The position numbers and the translations under genes are program-made. Below the pieces are notes generated by a model. The model was given only the letters and a program-made list of their open reading frames with translations. It did no database searches and was not told the DNA's origin. A stretch of DNA of 64,000 nt, from assembly GCF_001261915.1 (NCBI RefSeq), contig NZ_CVRT01000106.1, positions 16,530 to 80,529 of the forward strand, written 5' to 3'. This DNA comes from Halorubrum sp. SD626R (GTDB taxonomy: Archaea > Halobacteriota > Halobacteria > Halobacteriales > Haloferacaceae). Positions 7,944 to 15,791 of the stretch are shown here, piece after piece (the stretch's first letter is position 1; every line of letters starts with the position of its first letter).

Positions 7944-8744
7944 GCCTCTGTTGAAATCCCTTGGAAGTGACACAGACTGACCGAGTGTGGTCAGTACAGA
8001 GTAGTCGTATTTCGTGATGAGCGTGGTGTTAGACCTCGCGTTCAATCGTCTTCGCTAATACTTGGTAAGCGAGCTAATGTAATTAGCACCGTGAATTTTC
8101 CTCGAATGGTGGCCTAATTCAGAGGTACTGTATGTTATTAGGAAGGTGAGCGTCGACGGCATTTTCCACGGCTATGGGGACGTTGGAACTGGTGTCGCGG
8201 GTGCCATCGATACTAACCTCGACATAGTTCCTATTGAAGACATCAAAGGTGTACTTAGTACCATTCCTCTCGACGGTGAGGGTGGCGTCCTCACGTTGGA
8301 AATCCTGTACCGGGTTGCCAGTGATGGGTAGGCCGAGCGCATTGCCGTCAACGTAGATGTCGAAAACATCTGCTATTCGACCAGGAATGTTTCCGCTCGG
8401 GACGGTTTCATTACGGAACATCGTCGTGTTGGAATCGGTGTTCGGTTTCTCGAATGAGCGGAATACAGCCACTGCGTGGTTCGGGCGGTCAACCAAGGTG
8501 TATTCGTCGTTCCATCCGGTATCATGCTTACTTTCTGTGTCTCGAACAGTAACGCGGACGACGGTGTCTGGTTGCTGAGTACTCATGTTTATTTGAAATT
8601 AGTATGCCGGTATAAGTGGTGTGGTGGTTCAAGAGGCCTCACAAATCGGGCAGTACAGGAGAATCACAGATTGGTCATTACGTAACTCCCATTGGCTGGC
8701 TGTTTCTGGCAGAGATCTATCCGAAAAGGGATTTCAACGGAGCC
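7944..8744. mobile_element. 801-bp element with 19-bp terminal inverted repeats
   Basis: The left end (7944-7962) and right end (8726-8744) are inverted repeats matching at 17 of 19 positions; the shared core is GTTGAAATCCCTT. The same motif (GGCTCTGTTGAAATC) is typical of haloarchaeal insertion-sequence ends. No transposase fits inside; the only gene is the 155-residue minus-strand reading frame at 8119-8586. I read it as a non-autonomous element mobilised in trans. I could not find a convincing target-site duplication. Confidence 0.5.
8119..8586 (-). CDS. Hypothetical protein inside the TIR-bounded element
   Basis: A 155-residue acidic protein, start ATG at 8586. It has alternating strand-like segments (TVVRVTVRDTE, HAVAVFRSFE, ATLTVERNGTKYTFDVFNRN) suggesting a mainly β fold. 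No cysteines, no membrane segments and no family recognised. Because it sits between the inverted repeats at 7944 and 8726 it may be the cargo of that element. Confidence 0.5.
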   Translation of the reverse strand: MSTQQPDTVVRVTVRDTESKHDTGWNDEYTLVDRPNHAVAVFRSFEKPNTDSNTTMFRNETVPSGNIPGRIADVFDIYVDGNALGLPITGNPVQDFQREDATLTVERNGTKYTFDVFNRNYVEVSIDGTRDTSSNVPIAVENAVDAHLPNNIQYL

Positions 8745-8779
8745 GAATATCTAACTTGACGTGAAATCTACGCCGATTT

Positions 8780-8917
8780 ATGACTGAGAATGAGACCCTA
8801 CAGTTCATTATACTAGTAATCCTGGTGCTATTCGGAGCACTAGTATTCTATGTTGGGTATAGTGTTGTTATTGGATGGATATGCGGTACAGTTGGAGATG
8901 GTCTGGCAGCTTGCTGA
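8780..8917 (+). CDS. Small single-span membrane peptide
   Basis: A 45-residue reading frame: short polar head (MTENETLQ), a ~25-residue hydrophobic stretch (FIILVILVLFGALVFYVGYS) and a short tail ending GLAAC. It is on the same strand as, and 68 nt before, the 499-residue membrane protein gene at 8986. It could be a real small membrane protein; coding status rests only on the clean hydrophobic segment and position. Confidence 0.4.
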   Translation: MTENETLQFIILVILVLFGALVFYVGYSVVIGWICGTVGDGLAAC

Positions 8918-8985
8918 GTGTATGCCAATCTGGCCATATTTTATATAGCTATTGAGGAAATAGGTATTCAATTGGATTAACGACT

Positions 8986-10485
8986 ATGCCGGAACTATTC
9001 GTTTTTACAATCTTTGCAGCCGTTGTGACATTGTATTCGGTTTTACCCAAACATCGACAACTACGTACCGACTTTGCTATCTCCCGTCGCGCCAAATGTG
9101 CGGCTACAATAGGTGGATTTAGTATTATTCTACTCTATCTATCTGAGTTATACCTAGAAACCGCATCTCTAAGCTTTAGTTGGGGTTGTAGTCTGATCTG
9201 CCTTCCCGCCCAATTCTGGGTAGGAAGTTCTCAGGTTCTTATCGCAACCTCTCTAGCCGGGTATACGTGTTACGTGTTCTTACAAGATGAAGCAACAATC
9301 TATGATGACGAAGTTCTCGAAACAAGACTCCGAAACCTCTTTGCGACTCAGCAGTTCAATACACTCTCAGCTTTAATAGAGGACAACTACTCAGTATTTT
9401 TTTCGACCAACTCAAGTTCTCAAGCTCTGCGTAGTCGTGAGACGGCTACAGAATTGTTGACGGCGAAAAGTTTCCTTGAAAACCATAGTGAGCTGAATCC
9501 CTCTTTAGCAGCTAAAATAATTGGTGACCCAAATTGTACACTTGACCGTACAGTATTCGCTCGTGAGTATCTAAAAGCCCTACATCGTGATCATATGAGT
9601 CTTCTCTATCACGAGGTAGAGGCTATCGAGGGACAACATGCTGATCGAAAGGTTCCAGAGTCGAGTTTATTATTGGCTTCTCTCTTCGGAGATTCAAGTA
9701 TTGCTACTGAATTGCGGATATGGGACCCAATCAGAGAGAGTGTCAAGTCTTATCTCCGTACATTATCGGAACAACCAGACGACAAATATATCGGCCGTTC
9801 AGAAGATTTCCCACTCACCAGCCCCGAGCGTCCCTCGCATGATCCCATACTGGTTGGAATTGAATTATTTGACCTCTTTGCTTCTCAGGCCTTGAGACAA
9901 GATATTGATAGCCACATATTTTTACACTTCCTTGCCGAGATTGTTGAGGAAATTTGCTCCAATTTTGAGTTAGACTCAACGGCTGATCCAACTGCAGAGT
10001 TCCCTAATGCGTACGCATATTTGTTAAAACACGCAATTGCTGTCTATCGTTCACTAGTCACTTTGCCAACCCAGCAGAGTCGGGATTTCAGGATGTCAAT
10101 TTTAAAAGTCGATACAGAGGTCGAGTCAGACATATTGAAAAATGCTGCTTGGGGGTTTGTACGCTCACAGAAGGCAATTCTACTCACAAATTCAGTACCA
10201 GATCAATTCAAATCAGATGTTGTGAATGACCTTATTCAAGCATATATTGAATTAGCTCAGACTAATGATCGAATGGGTCAAGCATATTATGCGACCCTAC
10301 ATAAGCACATTCTCTATGGTACTGGATCCAGCCAGACTCCCAGTGATGAACATTTAGAATTTTTGCGTGAACTGGATACTCAGATCAGTCAATTAAATCA
10401 GGCAAATTTCAGTCTAGGTAGTCGAGGAAACTATTATCGACGCCTATCAGCTGATATACAGTCAGTTCTCAATAACTATCCATGA
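8986..10485 (+). CDS. Hypothetical membrane-anchored protein
   Basis: A 499-residue protein with three hydrophobic segments in the first ~100 residues (about 3-18, 38-57 and 68-100), then a ~400-residue soluble, helix-rich domain with no cysteines beyond the first part and no motif I recognise. The codon use is AT-rich compared with the core genes, as for its neighbours to 12.5 kb. The layout (membrane anchor plus large cytoplasmic helical domain) is seen in many defence and signalling proteins, but nothing specific supports that here. Confidence 0.6.
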   Translation: MPELFVFTIFAAVVTLYSVLPKHRQLRTDFAISRRAKCAATIGGFSIILLYLSELYLETASLSFSWGCSLICLPAQFWVGSSQVLIATSLAGYTCYVFLQDEATIYDDEVLETRLRNLFATQQFNTLSALIEDNYSVFFSTNSSSQALRSRETATELLTAKSFLENHSELNPSLAAKIIGDPNCTLDRTVFAREYLKALHRDHMSLLYHEVEAIEGQHADRKVPESSLLLASLFGDSSIATELRIWDPIRESVKSYLRTLSEQPDDKYIGRSEDFPLTSPERPSHDPILVGIELFDLFASQALRQDIDSHIFLHFLAEIVEEICSNFELDSTADPTAEFPNAYAYLLKHAIAVYRSLVTLPTQQSRDFRMSILKVDTEVESDILKNAAWGFVRSQKAILLTNSVPDQFKSDVVNDLIQAYIELAQTNDRMGQAYYATLHKHILYGTGSSQTPSDEHLEFLRELDTQISQLNQANFSLGSRGNYYRRLSADIQSVLNNYP

Positions 10486-10507
10486 GCAGTTACCCTCTAG
10501 AAATCAG

Positions 10508-10777
10508 ATGCGGGTGCATAGAACGGCACTATACCTTGTTATCCGAACTGGGAATCGCTCAGGGGCTACAACCAGCGTAATAACGGGTTCAAAGGTACAC
10601 GATCTAGTTCGTTATAAACACGGGAATTATGAATTACTCCATACAGGTGGAGTACAGATCAGTCAGTACAGTGAATTTAAACGTAGTTTAATCCCGCCTC
10701 ACTTGTGGATGATAAAGACAAAAATACGAGAGAACGGCTCTGTTGAAATCTTATTCTTGAGATACACCGTCGTCTGA
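10508..10777 (+). CDS. Hypothetical small protein, 3' end overlapping an IS-end motif
   Basis: An 89-residue frame starting 22 nt after the preceding gene. It is basic, with a plausible β-rich composition (TALYLVIRTGNRSG, VRYKHGNYELLHTGG). The last 14 codons run through GGCTCTGTTGAAATC (10736-10750), the insertion-sequence terminal motif seen at 7944, 8730 and 43045. The C-terminus may therefore be created by an old insertion, and the gene may be truncated. Confidence 0.4.
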   Translation: MRVHRTALYLVIRTGNRSGATTSVITGSKVHDLVRYKHGNYELLHTGGVQISQYSEFKRSLIPPHLWMIKTKIRENGSVEILFLRYTVV

Positions 10778-10863
10778 ATAATCGGAATTCAACTGAACCT
10801 TTGAACAACATTTACTGGTTGTAGAATTGAAAATACAATACGCGACGACAGAGATATACACTA

Positions 10864-11589
10864 ATGAGACTGTATATTTCGTCAGGAGCCCACGTCGACG
10901 AAGTTGATGAACGGATTGTGGAAATAACCGACCACCTTGAGGCTCCGGATATGGTCTTTGGAGAAGGTGGAGAAGCTTCGCTGATTAAGCAGTCAATCAC
11001 GATCGCTTACTTGTTCCCGAGGGCACCACTAATCGCGCTAGCAGCTGCAATTCAGGTGATTCTTATTTTGGGTTTTTTCGGCAGGATCGTCTCGATTGTG
11101 ACCGGGGGTACAAAAGGTAAAGATACAGAGATTATGGAACGAATCGCTTCAAAATACAACGCTAAGATTTGTGAGATTGATTCAATACATACTGCCCGTC
11201 CAGTATATGACCGACCAATACTCTGGGGGCTGGCAAATTGGATTCCCACTATAGGACTTATAGTGGCGCTTGTATTGGATGCTCAACCACTGAGCGTGGT
11301 AATTGTCTCGTTATTAATCGGATATATTCTGCTCCACACCATGCTCTACCTCGTGAACTCGAAGCGAGAAGAAAAAATGGCTGAGACGGTCCAGTCACGA
11401 GTTGAGAACGTGGAAACCGCCTGTGTCGTGTTAGGAGAATCTCACCACGTGGGCGTCGGAAAAAGACTCATTGACTCTGGTAAGATTGATGTTCTCAATC
11501 CAATACCGGATGATTTGGGGCTGTTGGCCAAGTGTAATATCTATGTGTGGGGCGTTATTGATTCTGCTAGGGATCGACTCAGAGGATAA
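10864..11589 (+). CDS. Membrane protein, possibly TraB/GumN-related
   Basis: A 241-residue protein with hydrophobic segments at ~56-85 and ~117-160. The N-terminus contains PDMVFGEGGEASLIKQSI and the C-terminal part contains ACVVLGESHHVGVGKRLI. A Gly-Glu near the N-terminus and a G-E/A-x-H-x-x-G motif late in the protein are reminiscent of the TraB/GumN/PrgY family, with a membrane insertion in between. The match is weak and partial. An N-terminal truncation relative to TraB would also be possible. Confidence 0.5.
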   Translation: MRLYISSGAHVDEVDERIVEITDHLEAPDMVFGEGGEASLIKQSITIAYLFPRAPLIALAAAIQVILILGFFGRIVSIVTGGTKGKDTEIMERIASKYNAKICEIDSIHTARPVYDRPILWGLANWIPTIGLIVALVLDAQPLSVVIVSLLIGYILLHTMLYLVNSKREEKMAETVQSRVENVETACVVLGESHHVGVGKRLIDSGKIDVLNPIPDDLGLLAKCNIYVWGVIDSARDRLRG

Positions 11590-11703
11590 TACAGTTTTCA
11601 CGCTTGTTGAGGGTTCCAATGGCTAATACGACCTACCTGTAGAACAAAACCGTATATCCAGCACGGTTGCTCAACACGTGGTTGTGTTAGTCTGCTAGCT
11701 TAG

Positions 11704-12375
11704 TTACTGTTTCTTCAATTTCAATCCTAAAACTCCACCTAAAACCATACCTGAAATATGAGAGATACTGTTTGCTGATCCACCTGAATACAAGTCTACA
11801 AGTGGCACTATAATCGGCAGCGCGAGTCCGAACAACACAATCACACACTCGAACCAATATGATAAATCGCCCCACTCATCCACACTAATCCACACACGCC
11901 ACTTCCGTACTACATCAGACCGATAGATCGAAGCGAACACCCACAGACCGTACACTCCCCCACTCGCACCTGCTACGAGCCATTCCCCATCTACAAACAG
12001 GATGAGACCAATTACGGGGATGATAATACTGAACGCCAGAGTCATCAGGAAAATTGTCACATACTGTCGTGTTTTCAGATGCGGTTCGATAAGAAATCCA
12101 GCAAGCAACAAACTAGCTAAATTTCCAAGTAAATGCCCAGCATCCTGCATATCGTGCGAGAAGGGAGCAGCTATCCACCCCATTCCTAAATCCGGCGTAA
12201 AGTAGAACCACTTTTGCGCGGCCTCAAAACCAATCTTATGAGCAATAAAAAGTTGGACAAAATACCATGCGGTGAGGAATAATGCCAACCCAATAGTGAA
12301 TTTCCGGCGTTCCAGCCATACTATAATCCTTGCTGTCACTTGGTTGAATGAACTATCCGTTATGACTTCAGCCAT
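11704..12375 (-). CDS. Rhomboid-family intramembrane serine protease
   Basis: A 223-residue six-helix membrane protein; the ATG at 12375 is chosen because the 29 codons before it are not conserved-looking. It carries rhomboid hallmarks in order: HLLGN in helix 2, the nucleophile motif GASGGVYGL in helix 4 (Ser within GxSG) and the catalytic His in SHISGMVLGG of helix 6. Rhomboids cleave membrane-spanning substrates within the bilayer. All catalytic residues are present, so it should be active. It lacks extra domains and its substrate is unknown. The gene stands alone among unknown genes. Confidence 0.88.
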   Translation of the reverse strand: MAEVITDSSFNQVTARIIVWLERRKFTIGLALFLTAWYFVQLFIAHKIGFEAAQKWFYFTPDLGMGWIAAPFSHDMQDAGHLLGNLASLLLAGFLIEPHLKTRQYVTIFLMTLAFSIIIPVIGLILFVDGEWLVAGASGGVYGLWVFASIYRSDVVRKWRVWISVDEWGDLSYWFECVIVLFGLALPIIVPLVDLYSGGSANSISHISGMVLGGVLGLKLKKQ

Positions 12376-12513
12376 AGCCAACGAATATGAAAGAGAGATA
12401 TTGTATATTAAAACACTCCCTTGAACTGGTAGGGATCCCCGTGACTCACACCCAGTTTTCACCGATCTACTTAGTCAGCCTACTTGGTATCTAAAAGGTT
12501 AGGTTTTCAGATT

Positions 12514-12579
12514 TGACTATAATTATACGGGTTTTCGCGGGATGGGTAACATACTGGGGGAGAGGGGGGACCCTCTCCC
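12514..12579. other. Conserved TATA-like motif plus strong hairpin
   Basis: Positions 12514-12535 (TGACTATAATTATACGGGTT, continuing TT) closely match a sequence at 63956-63980. About 20 nt downstream is a perfect 9-bp stem, GGGAGAGGG (12558-12566) with CCCTCTCCC (12571-12579) and a GGGA loop. The motif looks like an archaeal promoter reading to the right, but no plus-strand gene follows until 13170, so a small RNA is possible. The hairpin could alternatively end the minus-strand gene at 12655. Confidence 0.35.
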
Positions 12580-12654
12580 ATACATGAATGTACCCCTAAA
12601 AGACCGTATAGAATATACCGGCTGGAGAGTAGTTAAACCACATTTTGTCGTGGA

Positions 12655-13029
12655 TTATGAGTGATCGCTGAGTACGCTCGTGATTTCTGCGGAATCTCGG
12701 GTTGGTTCGCTCCAGTCATCGTTTTCAGGCGATTCAATGTAGAGCTGCAATTTGTGGGATCCCTCAAGCAAAAAAAGAGACGCTCTCTTGTCCGGGTCCG
12801 ACTTGTGCTGGAACCCCACGAGAAACCAGTCTTGAGTCTCATCCTGTGCCATCTCGACATCCGTCTCAATCACAGTCCAGTCAGCCGGAATACTGAGTTC
12901 AGAAAGCAGCGTATCACGCGTCTGTTCAGCCGCATTAGCATCGGGATCGGTGAGATTTGACAACTGCTTCTGAAGTGTCCTCATGCGATATTCACGATCA
13001 GAACTCACAATTGTGTATATCTTGTGCAT
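12655..13029 (-). CDS. Hypothetical protein
   Basis: A 124-residue acidic protein, ATG at 13029 chosen over a TTG three bases earlier; another ATG at 12984 is possible. It starts with a helical segment (RMRTLQKQLSNLTD) and continues with likely β strands (TQDWFLVGFQHKSD, ASLFLLEGSHKLQLYIES). No family recognised; no membrane segments or metal-binding cysteines. Confidence 0.55.
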   Translation of the reverse strand: MHKIYTIVSSDREYRMRTLQKQLSNLTDPDANAAEQTRDTLLSELSIPADWTVIETDVEMAQDETQDWFLVGFQHKSDPDKRASLFLLEGSHKLQLYIESPENDDWSEPTRDSAEITSVLSDHS

Positions 13030-13136
13030 CAAATAGCCAATTAACAGTCATATTTTGACGGGTGTCCTTCGAGACTAACGTAGATAGTGTTCTAACTACA
13101 ATATTCACAGGGTAATGTGGAGAGACCGGGGGGTCG

Positions 13137-13146
13137 TTTATACCTT
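13137..13146 (+). promoter_or_regulatory. Probable TATA box for the 13170 gene cluster
   Basis: TTTATACCTT lies 24-33 nt upstream of the ATG at 13170, in an AT-rich stretch after a G-rich run. The spacing fits a leaderless haloarchaeal transcript. It is the only clear promoter candidate before the series of co-oriented genes that runs to 15683. Confidence 0.45.
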
Positions 13147-13169
13147 TATTTTAGTAAGAATAAGATGTG

Positions 13170-13712
13170 ATGAGCAGAATAAACACGAACGACGACGAAT
13201 TAGCGATCAAACACCCACTAGCGGACATTAACGAGATCGTCATCTCTCCCGACGACGTAGCCGACTGTATCCAGCGGAACCACAAACAGAGCAACCGCGG
13301 GACATACGTGCTTCGCGTCACCCCGCCATTCCGTGGGAGCGTCGAAGCGAACCTATTCTTTAGTGAACCGGAGACACGATATGCTGATAATATAGATCCT
13401 GTTCCGATCCATATTGACCCGTTTGCGTTCCTGTGTGGGCACGCAGACGGACTAGATTCACACGCGTACTACCATAACGTCCACAGCGCTGCGAAATATC
13501 CGAACTGTCTCGAAGATAAGGACATCTATGAGCGTGACGCTGACGATGACACGACCTGGGACGAGTGGCGCGAAACCACCATAGAGATTTGGCGCAACGA
13601 GGCACGCGCGTGTGTTAAGGAAGTGACCACAATCACATTCCCGCCGATGGAAGTCGGACCGAATCGTGTCGCTGGAACCGCCGTCCCAATCACGATCCAG
13701 TATGACGAGTGA
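13170..13712 (+). CDS. Hypothetical protein, first gene of the minihelix-separated cluster
   Basis: A 180-residue acidic protein; ATG at 13170 preferred over the GTG three bases earlier. It contains ISPDDVADCIQRNHKQSNRG and a His/Tyr-rich middle (CGHADGLDSHAYYHNVHSAA), then a C-terminal strand pair (EVTTITFPPMEVG, GTAVPITIQYDE). The cluster of His, Asp and Cys could bind metal, but I do not recognise the fold. Unlike the three following genes it is preceded by a normal promoter and not by a T-arm-like element. Confidence 0.6.
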   Translation: MSRINTNDDELAIKHPLADINEIVISPDDVADCIQRNHKQSNRGTYVLRVTPPFRGSVEANLFFSEPETRYADNIDPVPIHIDPFAFLCGHADGLDSHAYYHNVHSAAKYPNCLEDKDIYERDADDDTTWDEWRETTIEIWRNEARACVKEVTTITFPPMEVGPNRVAGTAVPITIQYDE

Positions 13713-13817
13713 CTGCCATGTGAGCAGGAATACGATCCTGCTACGAATGATTTGTCGGGCAACGAAGATGACGTACCGAACCAACCGCGAGAATAGTATC
13801 GATAAACATAGCTATAT

Positions 13818-13862
13818 GCACGTGAGCGGCGGCGGAACCAAGGATCGTACCCTTGGGCGTGC
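13818..13862 (+). ncRNA. tRNA-like minihelix A
   Basis: Outer stem GCACG (13818-13822) with CGTGC (13858-13862); inner stem CCAAGG (13838-13843) with CCTTGG (13851-13856) closing a 7-nt loop ATCGTAC. This is the acceptor-plus-T-arm shape of a tRNA, without D and anticodon arms. Exactly 18 nt (13863-13880) separate it from the ATG at 13881. Elements B-D share the design with different stem sequences. Confidence 0.5.
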
Positions 13863-13880
13863 CTCAAGGTGACACAACCT

Positions 13881-14303
13881 ATGGTAGCAACAGACCCAGA
13901 CTACGTTAGTGGATGCACCCTCTGCGGATCAGACACCGGTCACTGGCTGAATGATTATTGCGAGGACTGTCGAACCTGCCCGCGGTGTGGCGGCGGGACT
14001 GAGGATCCAGGCGGCATCTGTCGTGGCTGCTTCGCCAGCGACAGTCGGCAGATCATTCGGGATTCCCCAGTTGGTGACGGTGACTTCGTCCGGTATGACG
14101 GAGAGATTTGGACTGCACACATCGGGGAATGGCACATGGTGCATCTCACACCGGTCACAGTACCCCGCGTCGAGCGCGAATGGGGCGTGGACATACGTGA
14201 TGTTGACCCAGTTGATGAGTCTGAAGTCTCCAGTAACGCTGACTGGTGCATCAATCATCAGACTGCACGGTTAGTTGATCCGGAGATCCGAACTAGCATA
14301 TAA
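13881..14303 (+). CDS. Zinc-ribbon protein
   Basis: A 140-residue acidic protein. I choose ATG 13881 over GTG 13869 because the ATG is preceded by CACAACCT, like the ACCAACT before the next two genes. Residues ~12-55 hold four CxxC knuckles: CTLCG, CEDC, CPRCGGG and CRGCF, enough for two zinc sites. The rest contains VPRVEREWGVDIRDVDPVDE and no known motif. Small proteins of this kind often bind nucleic acid or proteins in haloarchaeal mobile elements. No function can be assigned. Confidence 0.65.
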   Translation: MVATDPDYVSGCTLCGSDTGHWLNDYCEDCRTCPRCGGGTEDPGGICRGCFASDSRQIIRDSPVGDGDFVRYDGEIWTAHIGEWHMVHLTPVTVPRVEREWGVDIRDVDPVDESEVSSNADWCINHQTARLVDPEIRTSI

Positions 14304-14316
14304 ATTCCACTACACA

Positions 14317-14360
14317 CCCGCAGGCGGTTCCTGATACCGGCGTTCGATTCGCCGGGCGGG
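14317..14360 (+). ncRNA. tRNA-like minihelix B
   Basis: Outer stem CCCGC (14317-14321) with GCGGG (14356-14360); inner stem CCGGCG (14337-14342) with CGCCGG (14350-14355) closing the canonical T-loop TTCGATT (14343-14349). The inner stem runs directly into the outer one, as T arm and acceptor stack in tRNA. Exactly 18 nt follow before the ATG at 14379. No D arm or anticodon arm is present, so it is not a functional tRNA. Confidence 0.6.
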
Positions 14361-14378
14361 CATCAATCGAGACCAACT

Positions 14379-14888
14379 ATGTCAAGCATGAAAGCGCTAC
14401 ACAAGATGACGATCGAGTGCGTCCCGGTTGACGCTCCGGAGTACTACCAATCCCTGCGAGACGAGGATCATTTCGTCTGTACGCGGTGGGTGAGAGGCGA
14501 AGACAATGGTGGACGGCTAGTTGGTGGTGGCGTAGATGTCGTTCGCGTACCGGTGCTGTCGGTACCGAACGATGTTGCTGTGTCACTGACAAACGGTGAC
14601 CGAGTCGATGTAGCTTCAGAGCTTTCTGCTGGCGAATTTAATGAGTTCGTGGACGAATGCGAGACGGTACTAGATGATGTTGAGAAGCCGTTGCCACCGT
14701 ACTGCGAGGCGCACTTATACGGTGAGCCGGCCGTGGTTCAGCGAACGTTGAACAATCTGTACGAGGTGTACGTCAACGACAACATGGTGTTTGTCGCGGC
14801 GTATGGGTTCGACGACGGGTGGGTAAGGCAAGGGCTTGATCGGCACACTGCTGAAGGATTGTTCACCGGCGATTGGCCGGGAGAGTGA
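14379..14888 (+). CDS. Hypothetical protein
   Basis: A 169-residue acidic protein with start ATG at 14379. Segments such as LHKMTIECVPVDAPEYYQSL and SELSAGEFNEFVDECETVLD suggest an αβ fold; the C-terminus is rich in Asp, Trp and Gly (FTGDWPGE). No family recognised. It is the third gene of the co-oriented set and lies between minihelices B and C. Confidence 0.55.
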   Translation: MSSMKALHKMTIECVPVDAPEYYQSLRDEDHFVCTRWVRGEDNGGRLVGGGVDVVRVPVLSVPNDVAVSLTNGDRVDVASELSAGEFNEFVDECETVLDDVEKPLPPYCEAHLYGEPAVVQRTLNNLYEVYVNDNMVFVAAYGFDDGWVRQGLDRHTAEGLFTGDWPGE

Positions 14889-14893
14889 TCACA

Positions 14894-14939
14894 CGCGTCC
14901 CTGGTGGGTTCTCTCACCGGGTTCGATTCCCGGAACGCG
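14894..14939 (+). ncRNA. tRNA-like minihelix C
   Basis: Outer stem CGCGT (14894-14898) with ACGCG (14935-14939); inner stem CCGGG (14917-14921) with CCCGG (14929-14933) closing TTCGATT. Between the outer 5' strand and the T-like arm, GGTG and CACC can form a small extra stem. The ATG of the next gene is 36 nt downstream, twice the 18-nt spacing seen for A and B. Confidence 0.6.
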
Positions 14940-14975
14940 CCTCGGCCCGGAACGGTTCACCACAACTAACCAACT

Positions 14976-15683
14976 ATGGCACGAAACACCACAAACGTAG
15001 ATAACATAGAGGAAAACGTTCCGCTGGAATACTTTGAGGAAGCTAAGCCGCGAGAAAAGAAAACACTTGCCGCAATCATCACAGAAGATGCAGTCCCAAC
15101 CGGGACGCGTTGGGGCGACGGCGGATACAGGCACCGCCCGGCAGATGTTCACCGCATCCTCACGGAAGCAATCAACGCAGCCGCGCCCAACAGTAAATTA
15201 CTACGTGAAGAGATAGACCGGGACAGAACGACATATAGTGCTGGGGTGACCGGCTGCGAAGGATACTCTGCAGAATATAGCATCCGCGGATACATCCCGG
15301 AAGATGACGTTGACGAGGCAGAAACGGCCGTTCGGAGCACTATCAGCGACCGCGATAGGCTTACCATGTGCGGGTACGAGACAAGATCCATAGACCAAAT
15401 CCGCAGTGAAACCATCGAACTTGCCAACGAGTACTACCCAACTAACGCGATCACCGGCGAAGAACTCGTCTCAGCTGTTGAAATCGGATACACGCCAGAT
15501 GCAGAATCACTCGGCTTATCTCAACACTCGGGCAGGGATCTCACAGATAAAGAGAAAGAAATGATGGCGAATCTCCGATGGCTACTTCAAAAGGGCTGTC
15601 ATGGCACGCTCACCAACGATGAAAGGTGGGTACATTTCACGGTCAGAGTCAAGATTAAAGCCAGCAAACCGTACTACGCGTAA
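14976..15683 (+). CDS. Hypothetical protein
   Basis: A 235-residue protein of mixed charge. It contains two tracts that look like repeated αβ elements (residues ~60-125, including SAEYSIRGYIPEDDVDEAET, and ~150-235, including the C-terminal WVHFTVRVKIKASKPYYA). No cofactor or nuclease motif is visible. It is the last full gene of the minihelix-separated set; element D follows its stop. Confidence 0.55.
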   Translation: MARNTTNVDNIEENVPLEYFEEAKPREKKTLAAIITEDAVPTGTRWGDGGYRHRPADVHRILTEAINAAAPNSKLLREEIDRDRTTYSAGVTGCEGYSAEYSIRGYIPEDDVDEAETAVRSTISDRDRLTMCGYETRSIDQIRSETIELANEYYPTNAITGEELVSAVEIGYTPDAESLGLSQHSGRDLTDKEKEMMANLRWLLQKGCHGTLTNDERWVHFTVRVKIKASKPYYA

Positions 15684-15685
15684 CA

Positions 15686-15736
15686 CCCACACGCGCGGCT
15701 GGTGCCTCTCCAACCGGATTCAATTCGCTGGGCGGG
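15686..15736 (+). ncRNA. tRNA-like minihelix D (decayed copy)
   Basis: The inner arm CCGG-ATTCAATT-CGCTGG and the tail GCGGG (15732-15736) are clearly homologous to element B, but the stem has lost pairs and the outer strand (CCCAC, 15686-15690) pairs with one mismatch. The downstream 18-nt linker AATCAAGGTGAGACAACC is kept, yet the position of the ATG is AGA (15755-15757). It looks like a vestigial unit whose gene has been lost. Confidence 0.45.
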
Positions 15737-15791
15737 AATCAAGGTGAGACAACCAGAGTGATTGAGGGTGTAGATCTGGACGGGGTTTTTG

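Noticed and set aside
14317..14939. Elements B and C as complete tRNA genes
   Set aside because: T-arm and acceptor-like stems are present, but there is no D arm, no anticodon arm of normal size, and only ~45 nt in total.
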